A DNA stretch of 64,000 nucleotides from positions 1-64,000 of the forward strand of contig NZ_JEMV01000002.1 in NCBI RefSeq assembly GCF_000588875.1. Reading direction: 5' to 3'. Origin of the DNA: Sphingobium sp. Ant17. GTDB lineage: Bacteria > Pseudomonadota > Alphaproteobacteria > Sphingomonadales > Sphingomonadaceae. Below are positions 29,040-38,396 of the stretch, one piece after another; within the stretch, counting starts at the first letter, position 1, and each line of letters opens with the position of its first letter. Position numbers and translations under genes: made by a program. The notes under the pieces are model-generated. The model did not search any database. It saw nothing but the letters and a program-made list of their open reading frames with translations, and was not told the DNA's origin.

Positions 29040-29971
29040 CACGCCGCCTTCTCCTGATGAACCAGGCTCACGAAAATATCCTCCAGGCTGCTCTGCCGCG
29101 TATTCAGATCCTTATACGCGATGCCGAGGTCGCCCAGCCGCCGCAGCAGCGACGACACGCCGGTCCGCTCCGCCTGCGTATCGAAAATATATTCGATCTC
29201 ATGGCCATCATCCTTCAGCGTCACGTCCCACTCCGCCAATTCGGCGGGGACAGTCCCCAGCGGCTCGGCCAGCACGACGCTCAGCGTCTTCTTGCCCAGC
29301 TTCTTCATCAGCGCGACCTTGTCCTCGACCAGCATCAACTCGCCCCGGTTGATCACCCCCACCCGGTCGGCCATTTCCTCGGCCTCCTCGATATAATGGG
29401 TGGTCAGGATGATGGTGACGCCGGTCTCGCGCAATTCGCCGATCAGCGTCCACATGTCGCGGCGCAACTCCACGTCCACGCCAGCGGTCGGCTCGTCCAG
29501 GAACAGCACGCGCGGCTCATGGCTCAGCGCCTTGGCGATCATCACCCGGCGCTTCATGCCGCCCGACAATTCCAAGATCTTGCTGTTCCGCTTGTCCCAT
29601 AGCGACAGCTCGCGCAGCACTTTTTCAATATGGGCGGGATTGCGCGGCTTGCCGAACAGCCCCCGGCTGAACGTCACCGTATCGATCACCCGCTCGAACT
29701 GGTCGGTGGACAATTCCTGCGGAACCAGCCCGATCGCCGACCGCGCCCCGCGATAGTCGCGGACAATGTCATGCCCCGCCACTTTGACGCTGCCGCCCGT
29801 CGCCCGCGCAATGCCGCAAATGATCGAGATCATCGTCGTCTTGCCCGCGCCATTCGGCCCCAGCAGCGCGAAAATCTCGCCTTCCTCGATGGTCAGGTCA
29901 ACGCCCTTAAGCGCCTCAAACCCCGACGCATAGCGTTTGGTCAGGCCTTCGATCTCGATGATGGATGCCAT
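29039..29971 (-). CDS. ABC transporter ATP-binding protein (YadG/NodI-like)
   Basis: 310-residue ATPase. Walker [11 protein letters not shown] at 37-46, signature [17 protein letters not shown], Walker [17 protein letters not shown], and switch [15 protein letters not shown] are complete. The C-terminal ~80 residues form the regulatory domain frequent in ABC-2 exporters. Paired with the permease downstream. Confidence 0.94.
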   Translation of the reverse strand: MASIIEIEGLTKRYASGFEALKGVDLTIEEGEIFALLGPNGAGKTTMISIICGIARATGGSVKVAGHDIVRDYRGARSAIGLVPQELSTDQFERVIDTVTFSRGLFGKPRNPAHIEKVLRELSLWDKRNSKILELSGGMKRRVMIAKALSHEPRVLFLDEPTAGVDVELRRDMWTLIGELRETGVTIILTTHYIEEAEEMADRVGVINRGELMLVEDKVALMKKLGKKTLSVVLAEPLGTVPAELAEWDVTLKDDGHEIEYIFDTQAERTGVSSLLRRLGDLGIAYKDLNTRQSSLEDIFVSLVHQEKAA

Positions 29972-30031
29972 GGATGGCTATGCCCCTTATTGCGTTGCGG
30001 CAAAGATAGGGGGCCGATTGCCAAACGCAAC

Positions 30032-30661
30032 CTATTCACCCCGTCGCGTGAACCGAAAGACCGTCGCGGGCGGAAAATTCCGCACCGTCTGGCCGACCCG
30101 CACGACATCCAGCCCCAGCGCCTCGATCACCTCGCGGTTAACCGGGTGCCGCATCGAATAGGTGAACTGCACGAAGCTGCCCCCCGGCTGCAACATGCGG
30201 AAGGATTCGGACAATATGTCGTGATGCATATAGCGGTCCATCGCCAGCAGCGGCAGCCCGCTCACCACCACCTGATAATCGCCCGGCTCGCCCGCCGTCG
30301 CGGTCGACACGATCTGCGCCGGGGTTTCCAGCACCGATACCTGCGGAAAATGCCGCCGCAACCCGCGGGCAAAGGCGGGGTTGATCTCCACCACCTCCAG
30401 CTTTTCGGGCGGCAGGCCAGTCTTCAGAATGGCGCGCGTGAACACGCCCGTGCCCCCGCCCAGTTCCAGCACCCGGCCATCGGTCGGATCGATCTGCGCC
30501 ACCATCAACCGCGCGAGATAGCGGCTGGACGGCACGACCGACGCGGTCTGGCGCGGCTTCTGGACCCAGGCGGCCAGGAAATCGAGATATTCGGTGGCGC
30601 GGGCGCGAAATTCCCCGCTCGGCAAAGCGATTGCCCGGCTGCGCTTGGGCTTATGCTGCAT
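30032..30661 (-). CDS. SAM-dependent methyltransferase, PmtA-like
   Basis: 209 residues, class I methyltransferase: motif I GRVLELGGGTGVFTRAIL, acidic loop LEVVEINPAFARGL, motif IV DYQVVVSGLPLLAM, and late SFVQFTYSMRHPV. The LP-rich motif IV, FTY, and the N-terminal FLAAWVQKPRQTASVVPSS region are typical of Rhodobacter-type phospholipid N-methyltransferase PmtA, which makes phosphatidylcholine from PE. Longer reading to 30862 is unsupported. Monocistronic between the ABC exporter and a LysR gene. Confidence 0.82.
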   Translation of the reverse strand: MQHKPKRSRAIALPSGEFRARATEYLDFLAAWVQKPRQTASVVPSSRYLARLMVAQIDPTDGRVLELGGGTGVFTRAILKTGLPPEKLEVVEINPAFARGLRRHFPQVSVLETPAQIVSTATAGEPGDYQVVVSGLPLLAMDRYMHHDILSESFRMLQPGGSFVQFTYSMRHPVNREVIEALGLDVVRVGQTVRNFPPATVFRFTRRGE

Positions 30662-30758
30662 GGGCGAAATACGACCGCTCTCTATCCATCGCGACTCCCT
30701 TAGCGAGCCGGAGCCGTTCCGTCGATTGGCTTTATGAGCGATTTCGAGCCGGGTGGCA

Positions 30759-31661
30759 TCACCCGGCGGCTCGGAAGTCGCGGTAACCAGAAAGCGTATC
30801 GATGCGTTCTTGCAGCCAATCGGCCACCGCCGCGATCCGCGCCAGCTTGCGCAGGTCGCCATGCATCACCAGCCAGAAGCTGCGTATAATCTCCACCCGC
30901 TCGGCCATCAATGGCACCAACCCCGCGTCACGCCGCCCGATAAAGTCCGGCAACACGCCGATCCCCGCCCCTTCCGCGATCATCCGCTGCTGCATGATGA
31001 TGCTGGTCGACCGCAGATGCGCTTCCAGCCCCGCCTCCACCTCGTCCAGATAATCCAGCTCCGGCGAAAAGATGAACTCGGGCACATAGCCGATCAGCGT
31101 ATGCCCGCGCAGGTCAGCGGGCGTCTCCGGCCGCCCCGCCCGCGCCAGATAGTCGGGCGCGGCATAAAGATGCAGCCGATAATCCCCCAGCCGCCGCACC
31201 ATCAACCGCCCTCGCTGCGGCCGCGCCAGCATCACCGCCATATCCGCCTCGCGCTTGGACGGATTGAGGAAACCCGATGCCGTGATCAGGTCCAGCCTGA
31301 TGCCCGGATGCCGCCGGTTGAAATCGCCCATCCCCGGTGCCAAAACCCAGGTGCCGAACCCTTCCGCCACCGATAGCCGCACTTGCCCGGCCAGCTTGCG
31401 CTCCTGCCCGCGCATCTCCTCGACCGCCGCCAGCGCCGCGCTCTCGGCCGCCTCGGCATGGCCCAGCAACTCCTGCCCCCGCGCCGTCAGGCTGCGCTCG
31501 CCCGCACCCATTTCGAACAGTTCGGCATCCAGCGCCTTCTCCAACCGCGCCAGCCGCCGCGCGATCGTCGTCGCGTCGATCCCCAGCGCGCGCGCCGCCG
31601 GGGCCACCTTGCGCGCCCGCGCCACCGCCAGAAATACCCGCAGGTCATCCCAATCGAACAT
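30759..31661 (-). CDS. LysR-family transcriptional regulator
   Basis: 300 residues. N-terminal winged helix MFDWDDLRVFLAVARARKVAPAARALGIDATTIARRLARLEKALDAELFE, then a periplasmic-binding-protein-like effector domain. I use ATG at 31661, six codons into the longest reading, since FDWDDLRVFL is the usual LysR start. Divergent from mmsA with 107 bases between, so it probably controls the valine catabolic genes, though no effector is known from the sequence. Confidence 0.9.
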   Translation of the reverse strand: MFDWDDLRVFLAVARARKVAPAARALGIDATTIARRLARLEKALDAELFEMGAGERSLTARGQELLGHAEAAESAALAAVEEMRGQERKLAGQVRLSVAEGFGTWVLAPGMGDFNRRHPGIRLDLITASGFLNPSKREADMAVMLARPQRGRLMVRRLGDYRLHLYAAPDYLARAGRPETPADLRGHTLIGYVPEFIFSPELDYLDEVEAGLEAHLRSTSIIMQQRMIAEGAGIGVLPDFIGRRDAGLVPLMAERVEIIRSFWLVMHGDLRKLARIAAVADWLQERIDTLSGYRDFRAAG

Positions 31662-31713
31662 GCCGCCCCAACCCTGCAAAATTGCAGGCTACCCATGCAT
31701 AACTTCCCCATTG

Positions 31714-31729
31714 CTTGCAATAACGCAAG
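31714..31729. promoter_or_regulatory. Candidate LysR binding site in the lysR-mmsA divergent gap
   Basis: CTTGC-AATAAC-GCAAG interrupted dyad, fitting the T-N11-A symmetry LysR proteins prefer, 39 bases upstream of the mmsA start. Inference only. Confidence 0.45.
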
Positions 31730-31768
31730 AAGCCTAGAAGGCGGCAACAATTTGAGAGGATGCCTTCC

Positions 31769-33267
31769 ATGCGTGAGATTTCGCACAAGCTCGCCTTCAC
31801 CCATGACGCGCCAGCGACACGCTATAGCGACGTGTTCGATCCCAATAATGGCGGCGTCCAGGCCCGCGTGGCGCTGGGCGATGCCGCCCTGCTCGACCTC
31901 GCTGTCGCCGCCGCCAAGAAGGCGCAGCCCGCCTGGGCCGCCGTCAACCCGCAACGCCGCGCCCGCGTCATGTTCAATTTCAAGGCGCTGGTCGAAGCGA
32001 ACATGACAGAGCTGGCCCACCTGCTCAGCTCCGAACATGGCAAGGTGATCGCCGACTCCAAGGGCGATATTCAGCGCGGCCTCGAAGTCATCGAATTTTG
32101 CTGCGGCATCCCCCACGTCCTCAAGGGCGAATATACGCAAGGGGCGGGCCCCGGCATCGATGTGTACAGCTTCCGCCAGCCGATCGGCATTGGCGCTGGC
32201 ATCACGCCCTTCAACTTCCCCGGCATGATCCCGCTGTGGATGTCGGGCGTCGCCATCGCGACCGGCAACGCCTTCATCCTCAAGCCCTCCGAGCGTGACC
32301 CCTCGGTGCCTGTACGCCTAGCCGAACTGTTCAGCGAAGCGGGCCTGCCCGACGGCATCCTCCAGGTCGTTCAGGGCGACAAGGAAATGGTCGACGCCAT
32401 CCTCGACCACCCGGACATTAAGGGCGTCAGCTTCGTCGGCTCGTCCGACATCGCCCATTATGTCTATAATCGCGGGGTCGCCGCCGGAAAGCGCGTCCAG
32501 GCGATGGGCGGCGCGAAGAATCACGGCATCGTCATGCCCGACGCCGATCTCGACCAGGTGGTGAACGACCTGTCCGGCGCGGCCTTCGGTTCGGCCGGCG
32601 AGCGCTGCATGGCCCTCCCCGTCGTCGTGCCGGTAGGCGAAAAGACGCCATTGCGCTCCGTGAAAAACTCATCCCCGCGATCGAAGCCCTGCGCGTCGGC
32701 GTCTCCACCGATGCCGAAGCCCATTATGGCCCGGTCGTCACCGCCGCGCACAAGCAGAAGATCGAAAACTGGATCCAGACCGGCGTCGACGAAGGCGCCG
32801 AGCTGGTGGTCGACGGCCGCGGCTTCACGCTGCAAGGCCATGAGGAAGGCTTCTTCGTCGGCCCCACCTTGTTCGACCATGTCACCACCGGCATGAGCGC
32901 CTATAAGGAAGAGATTTTCGGCCCCGTCCTCCAGATGGTCCGCGCCGACAGTTTCGAAGAAGCCGTCGCCCTCCCCAGCCAGCATCAATATGGCAATGGC
33001 GTCGCCATCTTCACCCGCAACGGCCACGCCGCCCGCGAATTCGCCGCCCGCGTCGATGTCGGCATGGTCGGCATCAACGTGCCAATCCCGGTCCCCGTCG
33101 CCTATCACACATTCGGCGGCTGGAAACGCTCGGCCTTCGGCGACACCAACCAGCACGGCATGGAAGGCGTAAAATTCTGGACCAAGGTCAAGACGATCAC
33201 CCAACGCTGGCCCGACGGCGGAGTAGGCGACGCCGCCAACGCCTTCGTCATCCCGACCATGGGGTGA
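31769..33267 (+). pseudogene. mmsA: Methylmalonate-semialdehyde dehydrogenase (frameshifted; probable assembly indel)
   Basis: CoA-acylating aldehyde dehydrogenase that turns methylmalonate semialdehyde into propionyl-CoA, the last step of valine breakdown. The NAD-binding and catalytic parts GAGITPFNFPGMIPLWM, FVGSSDIAHYVYNR and nucleophile Cys in GSAGERCMAL are present, and the C-terminal half (IENWIQTGVDEGAELVVDGR ... GVKFWTKVKTITQRW) is intact in another frame. Near 32647 ACGCCATTG should carry one more base, giving EKTAIALREKLIPAIEALRVG. Repaired length ~499, normal. ATG at 31769 follows GAGAGG; ATG 31760 is an alternative. Confidence 0.93.
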
Positions 33268-33297
33268 TGGGTTGGGGGAGAGGCACCACCTCTCCCT

Positions 33298-33331
33298 CGT
33301 CATCCTGACGAAAGTCAGGATCCATTGGCGC
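33298..33331. repeat. Left 34-bp terminal inverted repeat of the GIY-YIG element
   Basis: Begins CGTC, then stem ATCCTGAC, loop GAAA, stem GTCAGGAT, then CCATTGGCGC. Compared with the right copy (33646-33679) it differs at only 3 of 34 positions; two of the differences are a compensated C-G to G-C swap within the hairpin stem. The last base touches the GIY-YIG stop codon. Confidence 0.92.
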
Positions 33332-33636
33332 TACGTCAAAGGCGGAAAGCCCAGTATGACAGCCCGATCTTCCCAGAACGGATTATCCCTCTCGATGAGC
33401 GCGACCTTCCACTCCCTCTTCCATGCCTTCAATTGCTTTTCGCGCAGGATCGCCGCCTCCATCGTCTCGGCCATTTCATAATGAACCAGCCGCTTCACAT
33501 TATAGCGCGATGTGAAGCCGGGCACCGCGCCGGTGCGATGTTGGTGCAACCTACCCATCAAATCAGATGTGACGCCGATATAGATTGTGGCATGCCGACC
33601 GCTGCTCAACAGATAGACGCAAGGTTGACGTTCCAT
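33331..33636 (-). CDS. Single-domain GIY-YIG nuclease (URI/YhbQ-like)
   Basis: 101 residues, one GIY-YIG domain: CVYLLSS (GIY half), IYIGVT (YIG half), catalytic-type Arg in GRLHQHR, GFTSRYNVKRLVHYE, metal-binding Glu in AAILREKQLKAWKREWK, closing ERDNPFWED. Members of this COG2827-like group are small standalone proteins of unknown task. Its coding sequence almost exactly fills the interval between 34-bp inverted repeats: the stop codon shares a base with one repeat and the ATG is 9 bases from the other. Sits antisense between mmsA and the acyl-CoA dehydrogenase gene, splitting an otherwise plus-strand operon. Weak ribosome site. Confidence 0.93.
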   Translation of the reverse strand: MERQPCVYLLSSGRHATIYIGVTSDLMGRLHQHRTGAVPGFTSRYNVKRLVHYEMAETMEAAILREKQLKAWKREWKVALIERDNPFWEDRAVILGFPPLT

Positions 33637-33645
33637 TCCGAGGCC

Positions 33646-33679
33646 GCGCTAATGGATGCTGACTTTCGTCAGCATGACG
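33646..33679. repeat. Right 34-bp terminal inverted repeat of the GIY-YIG element
   Basis: Reverse complement reads CGTC, stem ATGCTGAC, loop GAAA, stem GTCAGCAT, CCATTAGCGC. Pairs with 33298-33331. The full element would be 33298-33679, 382 bp. I see no clear target-site duplication on its flanks. Confidence 0.92.
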
Positions 33680-33704
33680 GAAAATACAGTATGGACAAGC
33701 CATC

Positions 33705-34846
33705 ATGACCCAATTCGACCTCACCGACGACCAACGCGAAATCCAGGAACTCGCGCGCCGCTTCACCGCCGACGCGATCACCCCGCACGCGGCCGAGTGG
33801 GACGAACACCATATCTTCCCCCGCGACACGATCCGCGCCGCGGCGGAACTGGGTTTCGGCGGCATCTACGTCTCTGAAAGCTCGGGCGGCATCGGCCTTG
33901 GCCGCCTCGAAGCCGCGCTCATCATGGAAGCCATGGCCTATGGCTGCCCCTCCACCAGCGCCTTCATCTCGATCCACAATATGGCCGCCTGGATGATCGA
34001 CAGCTATGGCAGCGACGCGCTGAAGGCCGCCTATCTCCCCGACCTCCTCCCCATGGCCCGCATCGCCAGCTATTGCCTGACCGAAGCGGGCGCAGGATCG
34101 GACGCCGCCAGCCTCAAGACCAAGGCAGTGAAGGATGGCGACCATTATGTCGTCACCGGCTCCAAGCAATTCATCTCCGGCGGCGGCGAGAATGAAGTCT
34201 ATCTCGTCATGGTCCGCACGGGCCAGGAAGGGCCAAAGGGCATTAGCTGCCTCGTCATCGACAAGGACATGCCCGGCGTCAGCTTCGGCGCGCAGGAACG
34301 CAAGCTCGGCTGGCACAGCCAACCCACCGCGCAGGTCAATTTCGACGCCGTCCGCGTCCCCGTCGCCAATCTCGTGGGTAGCGAGGGTCAGGCTTCGCCA
34401 TCGCCATGGCGGGCCTCGACGGCGGCCGCCTCAATATCGGTGCCTGTTCGCTCGGCGGCGCGCAGCGCTGCATCGACGAAGCGGTGCAATATACCAAGGA
34501 CCGCAAGCAATTCGGCCAATCCATCGCCGACTTCCAGAATACCCAGTTCATGCTGGCCGACATGGAAACCGAGCTGCAAGCCGCCCGCACGCTCCTATAT
34601 GCCGCCGCCGTCAAAGTGACCGACAATGCGCCGGACAAGACCCGCTTCGCCGCCATGGCCAAACGCTTCGCCACCGACACCGGCTCCTCCGTCGTGGACC
34701 GCGCGCTGCAACTCCATGGCGGCTACGGCTATCTGATGGACTATCCCGTCGAACGCTTCTGGCGCGACCTGCGTGTCCATTCCATCCTCGAAGGCACCAA
34801 CCAGGTCATGCGCATGATCATCGCGCGGGACATGCTGCGGGATTAG
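33705..34846 (+). pseudogene. Acyl-CoA (probably isobutyryl-CoA) dehydrogenase (frameshifted; probable assembly indel)
   Basis: FAD-dependent acyl-CoA dehydrogenase. N-terminal helical FDLTDDQREIQELARRFTADAITPHAAEWDE, mid-domain YCLTEAGAGSDAASLKT and KQFISGGGENEVY, then in another frame GLDGGRLNIGACSLGGAQRCIDEAV, QLHGGYGYLMDYPVERFWRDLRVHSILEGTNQVMRM with the catalytic-type Glu. The break near 34391 is loss of one G in CAGGGCTTC. Repaired length ~381. Setting between mmsA, hydrolase and mmsB makes isobutyryl-CoA the likely substrate. Confidence 0.92.
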
Positions 34847-34870
34847 TCCAGAGCAAGAAGGATAAAACAC

Positions 34871-34959
34871 CGTCATTCCCGCGAAGGCGGGAACCCATCT
34901 CCCAGCCTGGCACCCGTCGATAAGGCCGGAGATGGATCCCCGCCTTCGCGGGGATGACG
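34871..34959. repeat. Inverted pair of CGTC-head hairpins (REPIN-like), short spacer
   Basis: Left half CGTC + ATTCCCGC GAAG GCGGGAAC + CCATCTCC; right half, reverse-complemented, CGTC + ATCCCCGC GAAG GCGGGGAT + CCATCTCC. Same architecture as the terminal repeats of the GIY-YIG element (CGTC head, ~8-bp stem, GAA-N loop, CCAT) but with only 25 bases between halves. Lies between the acyl-CoA dehydrogenase gene and the hydrolase gene. Confidence 0.9.
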
Positions 34960-34980
34960 AACGGATTTTGAGGAAAAGAC

Positions 34981-36039
34981 ATGACCGACCAAGTCCTGAC
35001 CTTCATCGAAAACACTATCGGCCGCATCCGCCTCAACCGCCCCAAGGCAATCCACGCCCTGACACCGGCCATGTGCGACGCGATCAACACCGCCCTGCTC
35101 GCCTGGCGCAGCGACGACAGCGTGACCGCCGTGATGATCGACCACGCGGAAGGCCGTGGCTTCTGCGCGGGCGGCGACATCGCGCTCATCGCCAACAGCG
35201 CCAAATCCGACTGCGTCGAGGCCGAACATTTCTTCCACCTCGAATATCGCATGAACCATCTGCTGTTCGTCTATGACAAGCCGATCGTCGCCTTCATCGA
35301 CGGCATCGTCATGGGCGGGGGCGTCGGCATCTCGCTCCCCGCGCGCTATCGCGTCGCAACCGAACGCACGACCTTCGCCATGCCCGAAACCGGCATCGGC
35401 CTCTTCCCCGATGTCGGCGGCGGCTGGTATCTCCCCCGCCTGCCCGGCCGGGTCGGCGCATGGCTCGCCGCCACCGGCGCGCGGATCGACGGCGCGGATT
35501 GCGCCGCCATCGGCATCGCCACCCACTATATGCCATCCGAAACAGTGGACGAGGTCAAGGCCCGCATACTCGCCGACCCCGCCAATCTCGCAACCATCCT
35601 CGACGCCGCCACACAAACGCCCCCACCATCGAAGCTCGAAGCCGCCCGCCCCGACATCGACCGCCTGTTCGCCTCGGACAAGGCGGAGGAGATCGTCGCC
35701 GCGCTCGACGCCGACAGCAGCGAATGGGCCGCCAAGCAGCGCGCCACTCTCGCCACCAAATCGCCGCAAACGATCAAGGTCGCCCTGCGCCAACTGATCG
35801 AGGGCGCGGCCCAGCCCGATTTCGCGTCCAACATGGCGATGGAATATGGCCTTGCCTGCGCGATCATCCGCCGCCCGGATTTCGTCGAGGGCGTGCGCGC
35901 GCTGATCTTCGACAAGGACAACAACCCGCAATGGACCCCGGCCACGCTGGAAGAGGTCAGCGACGCGATGATCGACGCGATCTTCGTAGCCCTCCCCGCC
36001 GACCAGCAATGGACGCCGCTCCCGGCCCTCGCCACCTGA
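34981..36039 (+). CDS. 3-hydroxyisobutyryl-CoA hydrolase (crotonase fold)
   Basis: 352 residues, longer than typical enoyl-CoA hydratases (~260), with HIBCH-type features: GRGFCAGGDIALI, HLEYRMNHLLFVYDKPIVAFIDGIVMGGGVGIS (oxyanion Gly-rich), FAMPETGIGLFPDVGGGWYLPRLPG with the catalytic Glu. Releases free 3-hydroxyisobutyrate from its CoA ester in valine degradation. RBS GAGGAAAA before the ATG. Intact, in the valine gene cluster. Confidence 0.92.
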   Translation: MTDQVLTFIENTIGRIRLNRPKAIHALTPAMCDAINTALLAWRSDDSVTAVMIDHAEGRGFCAGGDIALIANSAKSDCVEAEHFFHLEYRMNHLLFVYDKPIVAFIDGIVMGGGVGISLPARYRVATERTTFAMPETGIGLFPDVGGGWYLPRLPGRVGAWLAATGARIDGADCAAIGIATHYMPSETVDEVKARILADPANLATILDAATQTPPPSKLEAARPDIDRLFASDKAEEIVAALDADSSEWAAKQRATLATKSPQTIKVALRQLIEGAAQPDFASNMAMEYGLACAIIRRPDFVEGVRALIFDKDNNPQWTPATLEEVSDAMIDAIFVALPADQQWTPLPALAT

Positions 36040-36184
36040 TCTGTCCTACACCGCAGGCACCTGCTATGGTCCCCATGCACCTTGCCTGCCCCACCCCGCC
36101 CGCTTTCCGATAGGATCAGGGCCGCGCACGAATATGTCCGTTTTTACGGGAAATATGCGAAGTTAAGCAGGAGAGAAGAGCATC

Positions 36185-37069
36185 ATGACCCAGACCATCG
36201 CCTTCATCGGACTCGGCAATATGGGCGGCGGCATGGCCGCCAACCTGCTCAAGCACGGCTATGCCGTCCGCGCCTTCGACCTGTCGGAAGACGCACTGGC
36301 CAAGGCGGAATCCTTGGGCACCATCCGCGCCAGCAGCGCCGCCGACGCCGCGACCGATGCCGACGCCGTCGTCACCATGCTGCCCGCCGGCAAGCATGTC
36401 GAAAGCGTGTATTCGGGCGAAGTTTATGGCGCGGCCAGCCCCGGCGCGCTGTTCCTCGACTGCTCGACCATCGACGTCGCCACCGCCCGCCGCGTGATCG
36501 ACGCCGCCACCACACGCGGCTTCGACATGGTCGACGCCCCCGTTTCCGGCGGCATCGCGGCGGCTAATGGCGGGACGCTCACTTTCATGGTCGGCGGCGC
36601 GGATGCCGCCTTCGAACGGGCCAAGCCGATCCTGTCGGCCATGGGCAAGGCGGTCATCCACGCGGGCGGCGCGGGCAATGGCCAGGCCGCCAAAATCTGC
36701 AACAACATGCTGCTCGGAGCGACCATGGTCGCCACCTGCGAGAGCTTCGCCATGGCCAAGAAGCTCGGCCTCGATCCGCAAACCTTCTATGACATCTCCA
36801 GCGTCTCGTCGGGCCAAAGCTGGTCGATGACCAGCTATTGCCCCGTCCCCGGCGTCGGCCCGCAATCGCCATCGGACAATGGCTATCAGGGCGGCTTCGC
36901 CGTCGGCCTGATGCTCAAGGATTTGAAACTCGCCACCGAAGCCGCTGCTCTGGTCAGTGCATCCGTACCCATGGGCAATGTGGCGGAATCGCTCTACCAA
37001 CTCCTCGCCAATCAGGGCGAAGCGGGGCGCGACTTCTCGCTCATGATCGAAATGCTGGAGGGCAAGTAA
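36185..37069 (+). CDS. mmsB: 3-hydroxyisobutyrate dehydrogenase
   Basis: 294-residue beta-hydroxyacid dehydrogenase. NAD loop FIGLGNMGGGMAANL at 7-21, substrate loop DAPVSGGIAAANGGTL, catalytic Lys in GNGQAAKICNNML, and C-terminal KDLKLATEAA are standard. Oxidises 3-hydroxyisobutyrate to methylmalonate semialdehyde, the substrate of MmsA encoded upstream. AGGAGAG site before the ATG. 145-base gap upstream shows nothing else I can name. Confidence 0.95.
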   Translation: MTQTIAFIGLGNMGGGMAANLLKHGYAVRAFDLSEDALAKAESLGTIRASSAADAATDADAVVTMLPAGKHVESVYSGEVYGAASPGALFLDCSTIDVATARRVIDAATTRGFDMVDAPVSGGIAAANGGTLTFMVGGADAAFERAKPILSAMGKAVIHAGGAGNGQAAKICNNMLLGATMVATCESFAMAKKLGLDPQTFYDISSVSSGQSWSMTSYCPVPGVGPQSPSDNGYQGGFAVGLMLKDLKLATEAAALVSASVPMGNVAESLYQLLANQGEAGRDFSLMIEMLEGK

Positions 37070-37077
37070 CCCAAACC

Positions 37078-37156
37078 CGTCATGCCAGCGAACGCTGGCA
37101 TCTCACTTCCTTTGGCGGCGCAAGGAAGTGAGATCCCGGCTTTCGCCGGGATGACG
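37078..37156. repeat. Inverted pair of CGTC-head hairpins (REPIN-like)
   Basis: Left half CGTC + ATGCCAGC GAAC GCTGGCAT + CTCACTTCC; right half, reverse-complemented, CGTC + ATCCCGGC GAAA GCCGGGAT + CTCACTTCC. Both stems are perfect though their sequences differ. Located between convergent mmsB and the dipeptidase gene. Confidence 0.9.
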
Positions 37157-37172
37157 GCCTTGGGGAATTACA

Positions 37173-38396
37173 TCACGTCCCCTTCCCCGCCTCAGCCGCC
37201 GCCAGCACGCGCAACACATTGCCCGCCCAGATCTTCTGCACATCCGTCTCGCTATAGCCCGCCTTCAACAGCGCGTCGGTGATCCTGGGCAGGTCCAGCA
37301 CATCCTCCATGCCCACGACCCCGCCGCCACCATCCCAGTCCGCGCCAATGCCGACATGGTCCGGCCCAACGACCTTGAGCGCATGCAGCATATGCGCCAT
37401 GAAATCATCGAAGGTCGCCCGGTCGGTCTCAGGATAAAGCCGGTCGATCTCCTGCCGCTTGCTCAACAGTTCCGCCCGCTTCTCTGCCGTCAGCTTGCCG
37501 CCATCCCGCATCGACGCGAACAGCGCGCCCATCGCCTTCTGCCTTTCGGGGTTCGGCTTGGCCGCTTTCAGATAGGCCCCATAGGCGTTCATCTGAATGA
37601 CGCCACCCTTGGCCGCCAGCGCCTTCAACCGATCGTCATCGATGTTGCGCGGATGGTCATAGACCGCCTTGCACCCCGAATGGGTCAGCAGCACCGGCGT
37701 CGTGGACAGTGCCAGCAGATCGTCCAGCACCTGGTCCGAACTATGCGACGCATCCGGCACTATGCCCAGCCGGTTCATATCCTTGAGCAATTGCTTACCG
37801 AGCGGACTAAGGCCGCCATAACGCGGCTTCTTCGACGGATCGGTCGAGCTGTCGCCAAACTGATTATGCGCGAAATGGGCAAAGCCCACCACCCGCACGC
37901 CCATGTCGTAGAAGGTCTGGAGCAAGCCGATATCCTCGCCCAGCGGATAGGCATTTTCGATCGACAGATAGACGACCCGCTTGCCCGCAGCCGCGATCGG
38001 CGCTGCGTCCTTGGCCTCCAATGCCAGCGCAAAATTGGCCGGGTCCGCCGCCACCATCTCGCGGATCGAAACGCCCCGCATCAGCGCGAAATCGCGCGCC
38101 TTGGCAAACCCCTCGACCGTCAACGGCCCCTGCCCCGTATAGATGGCCCAGAAACCGCCATCCAGCCCGCCCTTCTTCATGCGCGGCAAATCAACCTGGG
38201 TATAGTCGCTATGCACCCCATGTTCCTCGTCGATCGACCAGTCCGGCAGGTCGAGCGAGGCAGGCGTATCGAGATGGCTGTCGAGCGTCAGCAGCTTCTG
38301 ATGCAGCTGCTGCACCTTCTTGGGCACAGCCTGCGCCGATACCGCGACCGGGAGCAGCGCGATCAGCGCTGCCCCCATCATATGTCCAACCCGCAT
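37173..38396 (-). CDS. Secreted M19 membrane dipeptidase-like peptidase
   Basis: 407 residues. Signal peptide MRVGHMMGAALIALLPVAVSAQA, then the M19 TIM-barrel: zinc HxD in LDSHLDTP, bridging Glu in LSIENAYPLGEDIG, FAHFAHNQFGDSS, DASHSSDQVLDDL and GIGADWDGGGG. Family members cleave dipeptides, often with D-residues, and some act on beta-lactams. ATG overlaps the TGA of the TonB receptor gene by one base, so receptor and peptidase are coupled, suggesting uptake and periplasmic cleavage of a peptide-like nutrient. Longer in-frame reading upstream is receptor sequence, not part of this protein. Confidence 0.92.
   Translation of the reverse strand: MRVGHMMGAALIALLPVAVSAQAVPKKVQQLHQKLLTLDSHLDTPASLDLPDWSIDEEHGVHSDYTQVDLPRMKKGGLDGGFWAIYTGQGPLTVEGFAKARDFALMRGVSIREMVAADPANFALALEAKDAAPIAAAGKRVVYLSIENAYPLGEDIGLLQTFYDMGVRVVGFAHFAHNQFGDSSTDPSKKPRYGGLSPLGKQLLKDMNRLGIVPDASHSSDQVLDDLLALSTTPVLLTHSGCKAVYDHPRNIDDDRLKALAAKGGVIQMNAYGAYLKAAKPNPERQKAMGALFASMRDGGKLTAEKRAELLSKRQEIDRLYPETDRATFDDFMAHMLHALKVVGPDHVGIGADWDGGGGVVGMEDVLDLPRITDALLKAGYSETDVQKIWAGNVLRVLAAAEAGKGT

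Noticed and set aside
33290..33690. Target-site duplication around the GIY-YIG element
   Set aside because: Compared flanks (CTCTCCCT and GAAAATAC) show no direct repeat, so a classical transposition footprint cannot be claimed.
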